Shown: positions 5,550 to 12,599 of the stretch, piece after piece
How positions within the stretch are numbered: the first letter of the stretch is position 1
Layout: each line of letters starts with the position of its first letter
Origin: Bacillota bacterium
GTDB lineage: Bacteria > Bacillota > Clostridia > Acetivibrionales > DTU013
Assembly: GCA_023411715.1 (NCBI GenBank)
Contig: JAEYOM010000100.1
Coordinates: 1 to 14,353 of the forward strand
Reading direction: 5' to 3'
DNA length: 14,353 nucleotides
Notes under the pieces: generated by a model
Databases searched by the model: none
Told to the model about the DNA's origin: nothing
The model's input: only the letters and a program-made list of their open reading frames with translations
Translations under genes and position numbers: made by a program

Positions 5550-7181
5550 ATGATCGAAATGACAAACGAGCAGAAAATTTTGTTATATATTACGAAGAAT
5601 ATAAATAAAGATAAATTCTTTGAGGAAGAAATGCTATCCGACTTGGATTGGGATAAGCTTTTAGAACAGTCTATGCGACATAAAATGTTTATGTTTGTCT
5701 ATAAATTTTTGAAAGAGCATATCCCTAAAAAGTATATGAAAATTTATTCAGCTAATTATGCATTACATAAAGAGGGAATGGCTAATTTAGTTAGTGAAAT
5801 AGAGAAAATTGTAACTATAGCAGAAAAAAATAATATTGAACTCTTAGTTATGAAAGGAATTATCTATTCTCATATCATATATAATGATTTATTCACTCGC
5901 CAATGCGATGATATTGACACATTAGTCAACGAAGATGATATGTACAAAATAGATGCTCTTTTAAGGAAAAATGGCTATATTCAAACGTATGATTACGATA
6001 TAAAGACGAAAGAAACTAAAACCCTTCCTTTTCCTATGCTGAGGCAGCATGACCATCATGAATTTTTTCAATATACTAAACAAATAGAAGGACCAGCCAA
6101 GTTTGTAAAACTAGAGGTCGCCAGGAATTTGCATACGGTTAACAAGGAGAAAATCGGAGGGTTCGTTAAATCTTCACAAAAAGTAAAAGTGAATAATTTT
6201 TTTGTTAGGACGTTTGATATTTCTCATACATTTTTAAGCATTTGTGAAAATACATATGATAATGCGCAAAATATATACGCTGAAAAAACACTGTGCCTAA
6301 GAGATTTTATAGATATTTTTGTTTTTCTTACAAAATATAAAGATCAGATGGATTGGACACAGATATGTAATCTTGCCATTGAATATGATATAGTTTACCA
6401 AATATACTATGTACTCAATAATTTGAATTTCATCTATGAAGGATGTGTTTCAAAAGAAATTATTGAAATGTTTAATATCAAACATGATGGAATATACGAA
6501 AACGGTTCGGTACTTAACTGGGATATAAATATTATTGAAAGACTATTTTGTTGTAAAAACTGGAGAGAAAATACAACTTCACTAATAAAGAAAAAGAGCT
6601 TTAGTCAATGTAATATAAATATTAATAATCCATTTAGAGCCATAGAATATTCTTGCCTTGATACAGTAAGTCCAAATCAGTTTTTAGAGTTTATTGATAA
6701 CAAATATTGTTTCAAAATAAAATTTATCCCATGTTTTGATAAAAGCGGTTTGTATTTCATATTTTTTATCGATGACAGATTAATGAATTATTTTGATAAG
6801 TTTTTATTAACATTGAGGCTTGTGAATAATGATATAGAAAGTCCTATTTTTAGTAGAGAGGTCAGAATAACGAAACATGAAAAAAATATAACTATATTTG
6901 ATTCATTCGAGAATTGCATTGATAGGTTTAATTTTTTGGATATTGCTGAGTTAAATGGACTAACAAAACCGTATGGTACTAATTTAGATAGACAAGCTAA
7001 AAGTATATTTCAAGTAAAATTTAATTATCCCGATATAGGAATAAATTTTCTCCAAGCTCCTATTAAGATTTGTTACAACATTTTATTGCATGAAAAAATA
7101 TATACTGATTTAATTTACCAATTAGGTGAAATGTACAAAATATGGAATCCCGGTACTATTGAAATCCCATCTGTATATTGA
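5550..7181 (+). CDS. Nucleotidyltransferase family protein (PF14907 type), RiPP-cluster-associated
   Basis: A 543-residue protein and the only plus-strand gene. Residues 96-126 contain IELLVMKGIIY and LFTRQCDDIDTLV: the K-G (102-103) and the D-D-x-D acidic triad (D120, D121, D123) of the uncharacterised nucleotidyltransferase family PF14907. Members of that family are regular accessory genes of Firmicutes RiPP clusters, including the lasso peptide paeninodin, where the role is not firmly known. The remaining 400 residues are poorly recognisable and probably cytosolic. I choose the ATG at 5550 because GGAG lies six bases upstream; the ATG at 5538 has no proper site. The gene is much more AT-rich than its neighbours (15 G+C of 60 in 5581-5640, against 27 of 60 in 9481-9540), suggesting a separate origin. 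It converges on the HprK-like gene with a 91-base gap. Confidence 0.8.
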   Translation: MIEMTNEQKILLYITKNINKDKFFEEEMLSDLDWDKLLEQSMRHKMFMFVYKFLKEHIPKKYMKIYSANYALHKEGMANLVSEIEKIVTIAEKNNIELLVMKGIIYSHIIYNDLFTRQCDDIDTLVNEDDMYKIDALLRKNGYIQTYDYDIKTKETKTLPFPMLRQHDHHEFFQYTKQIEGPAKFVKLEVARNLHTVNKEKIGGFVKSSQKVKVNNFFVRTFDISHTFLSICENTYDNAQNIYAEKTLCLRDFIDIFVFLTKYKDQMDWTQICNLAIEYDIVYQIYYVLNNLNFIYEGCVSKEIIEMFNIKHDGIYENGSVLNWDINIIERLFCCKNWRENTTSLIKKKSFSQCNININNPFRAIEYSCLDTVSPNQFLEFIDNKYCFKIKFIPCFDKSGLYFIFFIDDRLMNYFDKFLLTLRLVNNDIESPIFSREVRITKHEKNITIFDSFENCIDRFNFLDIAELNGLTKPYGTNLDRQAKSIFQVKFNYPDIGINFLQAPIKICYNILLHEKIYTDLIYQLGEMYKIWNPGTIEIPSVY

Positions 7182-7272
7182 ATAATACCGAGTCAAGGCA
7201 TCTGCCACTTGAAACATTGATGTTTTGCATTTTTGGAGAACATGGAGCTGTACGACATGAATATACCTTATA

Positions 7273-8190
7273 TTAAGAAATTAAAGCATCTGATATCGTA
7301 TCAAGGAATCTCCGGCTCTTAGTGAATTCAAGCAAATGCATAGGAACTTCGGAAGAAAGCCGGAATATACCGGATGCATTCCTTAGAGCTAAATTTTTAT
7401 TAAGAATATCATAACTTGCCACTTGCCTGTTTAAGTGTTCTATCCGGATATTTTTATCATGTATAAGGCAGGAAGTATCGTATAAACTCTTGCTTAAGCA
7501 AAAAAACGCGGATAGGGGGATTTTTTTGTACATACCTATGTGCTTTTTCTCACTTCCACTCCAGGGAGAGCCTCCGACCCAAAAAGTCTTTCCGTCTTTT
7601 ATTATGATAGGGGATTCGTCTGTTAATATTTCGTACCCATTTTGAAGCGCAAAATTGCATGCCGTAGTTTTCCCCGCGCCTGAATCACCCAGAAGTACTA
7701 CCCCTGTACCGCGTACATTCAACGCAGCGCCATGAAGCATAATACTATTTACGTTGGTATTCTGCATAGCTGCATAATAAAGAAACTTATAAAAAAACAG
7801 GTTGAAACCATGAATCACTTTTTTATCTGCAAAACAAAATATCCTGCTTTCATTTGGAAGGATAATCAGCACAGCTATACCCGACACCATATCTTGAATA
7901 CTGATGATTATATCACCCGATATATATTTAATTTGCATTTTATCTTCCCGGCATATTTTTGTATAGTGACGGTCAACATACTCTGGCAGATTCTCAGCCA
8001 GCCAGGTATTTGGAATTTCACTCTCCGAAGCTCCGTTTTTTATCAGTTCATTTATATCGTATAGGTTAACCGTCCACAAGAGTGCATCGGATGTATCCTT
8101 TACAAACGGCAGGATAAATGCATCGCATGTGTCCAGCAGTCCATCCGTATCATTTATTTTCAGAACGATATCATATAAATCAAGCAGCAT
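7273..8190 (-). CDS. HPr kinase/phosphorylase-like RiPP-tailoring kinase
   Basis: A 305-residue protein with the C-terminal kinase core of HPr kinase but no recognisable standard HprK N-terminal domain. The P-loop is G168-DSGAGK174-T-T, preceded by LHGAALN (H153), and followed by the acidic LTDES (D191), the likely catalytic or metal-binding position. Residues 205-222 (VGGSPWSGSEKKHIGMYK) fit the substrate side of HprK-like proteins. HPr itself is not encoded nearby. In lasso clusters such as paeninodin, an HprK homologue phosphorylates a C-terminal Ser of the precursor, so this enzyme is a good candidate to phosphorylate a Ser or Thr in the core of the 45-residue peptide (for example S44). 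The ATG at 8190 has AGGAGG upstream and overlaps the end of the protease gene by 11 bases, so the two are co-translated. It is the last gene of the minus-strand operon. Confidence 0.85.
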   Translation of the reverse strand: MLLDLYDIVLKINDTDGLLDTCDAFILPFVKDTSDALLWTVNLYDINELIKNGASESEIPNTWLAENLPEYVDRHYTKICREDKMQIKYISGDIIISIQDMVSGIAVLIILPNESRIFCFADKKVIHGFNLFFYKFLYYAAMQNTNVNSIMLHGAALNVRGTGVVLLGDSGAGKTTACNFALQNGYEILTDESPIIIKDGKTFWVGGSPWSGSEKKHIGMYKKIPLSAFFCLSKSLYDTSCLIHDKNIRIEHLNRQVASYDILNKNLALRNASGIFRLSSEVPMHLLEFTKSRRFLDTISDALIS

Positions 8191-8686
8191 TGTTTTTTTC
8201 CCTCCTGAATTTAAGCCTGCAAAATGATTTGTATATTTTCAACCCGTATTTCTGCCATATTTCATAGAGAAAGCGATATGCAAAAGAAAAAGGCAATATC
8301 AAATATTGGCCGTATCGAAACCAAAGCCGCATAAAAACCGGTTCTATCAAGTCAACTTTCCCAAGCACCCTGTTTTCCGGAACAATTCTATCAATAATAA
8401 GACAAGCGTCTCCCTTTGTGATGTAATACTTCTTCTTATTCCAACTGATAGCCAGCAAACATCGGTGAATGATCAAAGAACCTTCGTAATATTGAGACAT
8501 CAGGATAATGTCTCCTCCTTTTATCCTGCATTTCTCTTTTGGTACGGCTTTAACAAATTGCTCCGGCATAATCGTGGGTTTCATACTTCCTGTAACCACC
8601 TGAATGTTTACACTCTTGCCATTTTCCAAAAGGCTTTTTGCTGCAAGCTGCATTTTTTTTAAATAGAATAATCTATCATGTTCCAT
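8180..8686 (-). CDS. S24/S26 signal-peptidase-like serine protease
   Basis: A 168-residue S26-type peptidase. The catalytic Ser is S34 in VTGSMKPTI, the classic G-S-M-x-P box. Residues 71-75 read LIIHR and 89-93 ITKGD, the two further conserved boxes. In bacterial type I signal peptidases a Lys is the general base; here a His (H74) occupies the box, as in SipW, archaeal and ER-type enzymes, which use a Ser-His dyad. There is no N-terminal membrane helix; a moderately hydrophobic stretch at about 127-143 (YLILPFSFAYRFLYEIW) may anchor or associate with the membrane. Because the two ABC transporters lack a C39 peptidase, this protein is the only visible candidate for leader removal. Start at 8686: AGGTGG lies nine bases upstream, and the gene begins four bases after the ABC stop. 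Confidence 0.82.
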   Translation of the reverse strand: MEHDRLFYLKKMQLAAKSLLENGKSVNIQVVTGSMKPTIMPEQFVKAVPKEKCRIKGGDIILMSQYYEGSLIIHRCLLAISWNKKKYYITKGDACLIIDRIVPENRVLGKVDLIEPVFMRLWFRYGQYLILPFSFAYRFLYEIWQKYGLKIYKSFCRLKFRREKNNAA

Positions 8687-8690
8687 CTAT

Positions 8691-10475
8691 TTATACCACC
8701 TGACTTTTATAGAGCTTGCCGTATAAGCTGTCCATTCCCAGCAAATCCGTAGGTGAACCGGATTCTTCGATTTTCCCGCCATTCAGAACAATAACCTTGT
8801 CTGCAATATTCATTGTCGGTAACCTATGGGCTGTTACGAGTGTAGTCCTCCCTGCCATCAGGTTTTTCAATGCCCTCTCTATCAGAAATTCCGACTGGGT
8901 ATCCAGTGATGCAGTAGGCTCGTCGAGAAGCAATAACGGTGAGTCCTTTAAAAAAGCACGTGCAATGGCAATTTTCTGTCGTTCACCTGTTGAAAACAAT
9001 TTACCTCCGCTTCCTGCAACCGTATCGTAACCTTTGGGCAAGCTCCTGATAAAATCGTCTGCAAAAGCGGCTTTTGCAGCTTTTATAACCTCTTCATAAG
9101 TTGCCGTGGGTTTGACAATAGATATGTTATCGTATATCGTTCCCATGAATAAGAATGTATTCTGCGGAAGATAAGAAATGCTTTTTCTCCATTGATCGAT
9201 TGAGACACTATGGTAATCAGCCCCATTCAGGCACATCTCTCCGGAACAGGGCACATATAGACCGGCAATGATCTTCATGAGCGTACTTTTCCCTGCTCCG
9301 TTTGCACCTGCTATGCCAAGAACCATTCCGCTATCGATTTTTAGAGCAATATTGTCTAAAACGATTGATTCCTTGTTATAACCAAAGCTTATATTATTTA
9401 CATCCAGAAGAACCGATTTATCGGAATGATAGCTTTTTTCCCGCATTATATGGACTTTATCGTAGGACTGTTTCTCTTCCGTTTCCAAAGGCTGGCACAC
9501 AAGTTTCATTAACCGTTCACCGGCTGCCAAACTTGATATTAAGCCTGAGATTTCGGTAATGATCGCCCTGTACATCCAAATATATCCCTGTATGAACATA
9601 GCAGAACCAATAACTGTGCCAACAGTCGTTATACCCATACCTACCAAAACAAACCCTACGGTGATTATCCCCACAAAGCTTGCGGTCAGATACAGCATAT
9701 TCATTCCTTTGAGCCAGGCATTAGCTTCAATTTCTTTCGTACGCCACATTCTATTATCTGAATTGGCTTTATCAAACCTGGCAAGCAATATCTTTTTTAA
9801 GCTGAATATTCTTAGCTCTCTCATTCCAGCCAAAATATCAATCAGCTTCTGGTTTAAGTCGGCCATGGAGGATAAGCTGTTTTGTGTGTATGTTTTTACC
9901 TTCTTTAACAGATTTCTGCTGTATATAAAGGATGATCCTGCAAATACGGCATACACAATACCCAATCTCCATTCCCAGGAGAATACAATTGCAAAGCTGC
10001 CAATTATCGTAGCCAGCTGCGATATTACATTAACAATATTGTTGCTGTATAAAGAATTCATTTGCTGAAGATCATTCAGAAGATAGGATGAGATCTCACC
10101 GCTGTGGTATTTGTCATAAAAGCTTGATGGTAACTTTTCAAGATGATCAAAAAGGGAACAGCGTATTTTATGGGAAATATTGTTTACAGCCCGGAGCATT
10201 AACATCCGGCCAACAAAATACAGAGTACTTGAACCTACAAGTATGGAAACGAACAGAACCATGGGAAGCCCGATGCTACCTGTTTTTTTCGATAAGATAA
10301 TGTCGAATACATCCTTGATATATTTTGCAACTATATAACCAAATATCAGGTTTTGGAATGAAGTGAACAAAATAGCGGTGATATATGACTTCCAACTGGA
10401 TTTTACATGAGTTAGCAGCCAGACAATTGCCTTGGCAGTATTTGAATTTCCATTAGCATACTTTTTCGTATTCAT
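8691..10475 (-). CDS. ABC transporter half-unit, permease-ATPase fusion (exporter subunit 2)
   Basis: A 594-residue half-transporter: an N-terminal membrane domain (about 1-325, with helices near 30-52, 70-92, 150-185 and 262-300) and a C-terminal ATPase domain. The ATPase shows Walker A GANGAGKST (390-398), Q-loop Q438, Walker B LLLLDEP (514-520) and H-loop H550. The signature reads FSTGERQ instead of LSGGQ (494-500), so one of the two ATP sites of a dimer would be degenerate. There is no N-terminal C39 peptidase domain, so it exports but does not cut the leader. The ATG at 10475 overlaps the end of the upstream ABC gene by 23 bases; AAGGAG is present but 13 bases upstream, an unusually long spacing, so coupling to the upstream gene probably helps. 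It most likely pairs with the adjacent ABC protein as a heterodimer. Confidence 0.88.
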   Translation of the reverse strand: MNTKKYANGNSNTAKAIVWLLTHVKSSWKSYITAILFTSFQNLIFGYIVAKYIKDVFDIILSKKTGSIGLPMVLFVSILVGSSTLYFVGRMLMLRAVNNISHKIRCSLFDHLEKLPSSFYDKYHSGEISSYLLNDLQQMNSLYSNNIVNVISQLATIIGSFAIVFSWEWRLGIVYAVFAGSSFIYSRNLLKKVKTYTQNSLSSMADLNQKLIDILAGMRELRIFSLKKILLARFDKANSDNRMWRTKEIEANAWLKGMNMLYLTASFVGIITVGFVLVGMGITTVGTVIGSAMFIQGYIWMYRAIITEISGLISSLAAGERLMKLVCQPLETEEKQSYDKVHIMREKSYHSDKSVLLDVNNISFGYNKESIVLDNIALKIDSGMVLGIAGANGAGKSTLMKIIAGLYVPCSGEMCLNGADYHSVSIDQWRKSISYLPQNTFLFMGTIYDNISIVKPTATYEEVIKAAKAAFADDFIRSLPKGYDTVAGSGGKLFSTGERQKIAIARAFLKDSPLLLLDEPTASLDTQSEFLIERALKNLMAGRTTLVTAHRLPTMNIADKVIVLNGGKIEESGSPTDLLGMDSLYGKLYKSQVV

Positions 10476-12279
10476 GGAAGAATTCCATCTCCTTAGCGGT
10501 GTATTCCTGCTTTTTAAACATTTCATAATACAACCCCTGTTTTTCCATTAAATACTCGTAGCTGCCTTCTTCCGCAACTTTACCGTGATCGATGACAAGG
10601 ATCCTGTCCATATCTCTGTAAGCAGAAAGACGATGTGCGACAAAAATACAAGTTTGATCTTTGAGCGAAATTATGTTCTTTATAATCCTTTCTTCTGTTC
10701 TGCCATCGATTGATGATGTTGCTTCATCCATACAGAGAATCAAAGCGTCCTTTAGCAGTGCGCGTGCAATACTGATCATTTGTTTCTGGCCACCGGAGAG
10801 ACTGCTCCCCTTTTCATTGACTAAAGTGCGATATCCTTCTTCCTTGTCTGCCAAAAAAGTGTCTACACAAGCCATTCCTGCCACTTTTCGAATTCGTACG
10901 GAAATATCGTTTTCGAAGCTTTCGTCATATTGAGCTTCCTCCAGGTTGGAGCCAAAACTTATATTCTTTGCAATACTATATGGAAACAGGTATGAGGATT
11001 GATCCGCCAGTGCAATTTCTCTCCGCAATACTTCTGGATCTATTTCTTCTATGTGCCTGCCTTTGTATAAAACCTCGCCCGACGTATGGTTATAGAACCT
11101 TAGCAGGATATTTAGTATGGTACTTTTTCCACACCCGTTAGCGCCGACAATACAAACCTTATCCCCTTTATTGATTTTAAATGAAATACCGTTCAGAGCT
11201 TTGATTCCGTCTCCATTTTCCAGGGGATAAATGAAAGTCACGTCTTTGAACTCCAGGAGTACAGGGTTGTCGCCAATGTCTGCTACAGTATGACTGTTTT
11301 CGCTGCTACTTTCTTCTACAGGAAAATCCAGTAATTTTACCAAACGCTCTATTGACACAGCCGCATTTTCGTACCCTGAGACAAGCAACGGAAGATAACT
11401 GAATATACTATTTGTGTACTCGAGTAAGAAATAATAACTCAACCAGGCCCCGATAGTCATTTCTCTGTTGTAAACAAGATAACACCCGAAAAGGAATGTT
11501 ACGCTCAATGACACTATTGATCCGATACTTCCGATTAAGTTCATAATATTAGCCCACTTACCGGATATTATCGAATTCTTTTTCAAGGTTTCACTTAAAG
11601 TATGAAACTCTTGAAAAACTGTGTTTTGAATGTTGAAGGTCTTAATCTCCTGGTTCCCTTCTATCGCTTGAAGCAGGAAGGAATTCGCATCGGACATCGT
11701 TTCTCGTGACTTCCTTGAAAACGTGGAAATCTTTTCACCAATTTTTCTCATAACAACAGCCAAAACTGGTGTTAAAACAAACCCAAGCAAGGCTAATTTC
11801 CACGATAGTGTGAAAACAAAGGCTATACTGCACACGGAAGCCATCACCCACGCCAGGCTGTTAATTCCATCATACCCAAGAAAGCAGGCTACCGTACCGA
11901 TATCATCATTAACACGAGTAATTAAATCACCGTATTTATTGTTGTTCAATACGCCAAGCTCCACATCCGTAAAATGGGCAACAATATTCCGTTTTAGATT
12001 AACGCTTTCAATTAATATGAATTTATTCGGAACATAGTCCTGAATAAATTTTAATAAGCCAGTAAAAATCGTTAACACGGTAAAAGTAATCAGAATATAG
12101 ATGACGTCAGAAAATGCATTTGCATTTTCTATTCTGTCCATACTCTGGCGCAAAAAGATTGCGGTACAAATGGTAAGCAATATACCGCCTGCAATAATAG
12201 CGCAAGTTATTAGCATTTGCCTTGTCAGGTTGGGAAACAAACGCCGCACCATCATAATATTGTTCGATAATTTTTTCAT
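10453..12279 (-). CDS. ABC transporter half-unit, permease-ATPase fusion (exporter subunit 1)
   Basis: A 608-residue half-transporter: a membrane domain (about 1-330, with helices near 22-45, 57-80, 142-160, 163-180, 245-270 and 280-300) and an ATPase domain. Walker A is GANGCGKST (379-387), Q-loop Q427 in LADQSSYLF, a canonical signature LSGGQ (494-498), Walker B ILCMDEATSS (catalytic E519) and H-loop H549. It has no C39 domain and no cysteine protease motif. I choose the ATG at 12279 because AAGGGG precedes it by eight bases; the in-frame ATG at 12324 has no usable site and lies in a 14-bp inverted repeat. The gap to the precursor is 127 bases. With the following subunit it probably forms the exporter for the modified peptide; an immunity role is also possible. 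Confidence 0.88.
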   Translation of the reverse strand: MKKLSNNIMMVRRLFPNLTRQMLITCAIIAGGILLTICTAIFLRQSMDRIENANAFSDVIYILITFTVLTIFTGLLKFIQDYVPNKFILIESVNLKRNIVAHFTDVELGVLNNNKYGDLITRVNDDIGTVACFLGYDGINSLAWVMASVCSIAFVFTLSWKLALLGFVLTPVLAVVMRKIGEKISTFSRKSRETMSDANSFLLQAIEGNQEIKTFNIQNTVFQEFHTLSETLKKNSIISGKWANIMNLIGSIGSIVSLSVTFLFGCYLVYNREMTIGAWLSYYFLLEYTNSIFSYLPLLVSGYENAAVSIERLVKLLDFPVEESSSENSHTVADIGDNPVLLEFKDVTFIYPLENGDGIKALNGISFKINKGDKVCIVGANGCGKSTILNILLRFYNHTSGEVLYKGRHIEEIDPEVLRREIALADQSSYLFPYSIAKNISFGSNLEEAQYDESFENDISVRIRKVAGMACVDTFLADKEEGYRTLVNEKGSSLSGGQKQMISIARALLKDALILCMDEATSSIDGRTEERIIKNIISLKDQTCIFVAHRLSAYRDMDRILVIDHGKVAEEGSYEYLMEKQGLYYEMFKKQEYTAKEMEFFHEYEKVC

Positions 12280-12311
12280 TAATTGGTCCCCTTTGTGCCG
12301 TAAAATAAGAA

Positions 12312-12325
12312 TGCCGGATTTCATT
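12312..12325. repeat. Left arm of 14-bp inverted repeat flanking the precursor gene
   Basis: TGCCGGATTTCATT here is the exact reverse complement of AATGAAATCCGGCA at 12576-12589. The arms enclose the 45-codon precursor gene and 250 bases in all. In the minus-strand transcript they could pair into a 14-bp stem around the precursor message, or they could be ends of a small mobile cassette. Confidence 0.55.
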
Positions 12326-12406
12326 CCTGTTTAGTAACTGCTAAAGAAAACGTTTAATATAAACAAATTACCTATGTAAGGTCCGGTATTTGTTACTTTA
12401 TTGCTT

Positions 12407-12544
12407 TTATTTTGAACCGGTGTTACAATAGCACCCACAGCTGCCGGAGGAACAGGCCCCCTGAGCAAATGCTTCCAAATTGCCTATCTCAATTATCTCG
12501 GGCTTTTCATACGAAGTAAGGTTATCTAATATATTTTTCACCAT
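12407..12544 (-). CDS. Cys-rich RiPP precursor peptide
   Basis: A 45-codon gene, ATG at 12544, TAA at 12409-12407, with AAAGGAG nine bases before the start. The leader (about 1-29) contains Y12-E-K-P15-x-I17-x2-I20-G21-x-L23-x2-F26, which matches the Y-x2-P-x-hydrophobic-x2-hydrophobic-G leader motif bound by PqqD/RRE proteins in lasso systems. The core (30-45) reads ACSSGSCGCYCNTGSK: four Cys (C31, C36, C38, C40) spaced C-x4-C-x-C-x-C, with Gly, Ser, Asn and Thr between and after them. Such Cys-rich cores are substrates of SPASM radical SAM enzymes that make sulfur-to-carbon thioether bridges (sactipeptides, ranthipeptides). It sits 55 bases after the radical SAM gene. The leader cut is unknown; G29/A30 and the A-x-A at 25-27 are possible sites. 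The final molecule, and whether it is antimicrobial, cannot be told from sequence. Confidence 0.9.
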   Translation of the reverse strand: MVKNILDNLTSYEKPEIIEIGNLEAFAQGACSSGSCGCYCNTGSK

Positions 12545-12575
12545 ACTATCAGTCTCCTTTCAAATTTTATTAGAT

Positions 12576-12589
12576 AATGAAATCCGGCA
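12576..12589. repeat. Right arm of 14-bp inverted repeat flanking the precursor gene
   Basis: AATGAAATCCGGCA is the exact reverse complement of 12312-12325. It lies between the radical SAM stop and the precursor ribosome-binding site, outside the precursor gene. Confidence 0.55.
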
Positions 12590-12599
12590 AAGCATTACT

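Noticed and set aside
7212..7234. Hairpin AAACAT-TG-ATGTTT followed by a short T-rich stretch between the convergent genes
   Set aside because: The stem is short, AT-rich and has a 2-base loop, and the T-run is interrupted; too weak to call a terminator.
7249..7320. Small plus-strand ORF overlapping the 3' end of the HprK-like gene (26 codons, no Cys)
   Set aside because: It lies largely inside the coding frame of the HprK-like gene, its GGAG is only three bases from the ATG, and nothing suggests a second precursor.
12365..12400. Small hairpin ACCT-TACAT-AGGT after the precursor, as a leaky terminator
   Set aside because: Only four base pairs and no clean T-run; not enough to support a terminator, although one is often found after precursor genes.
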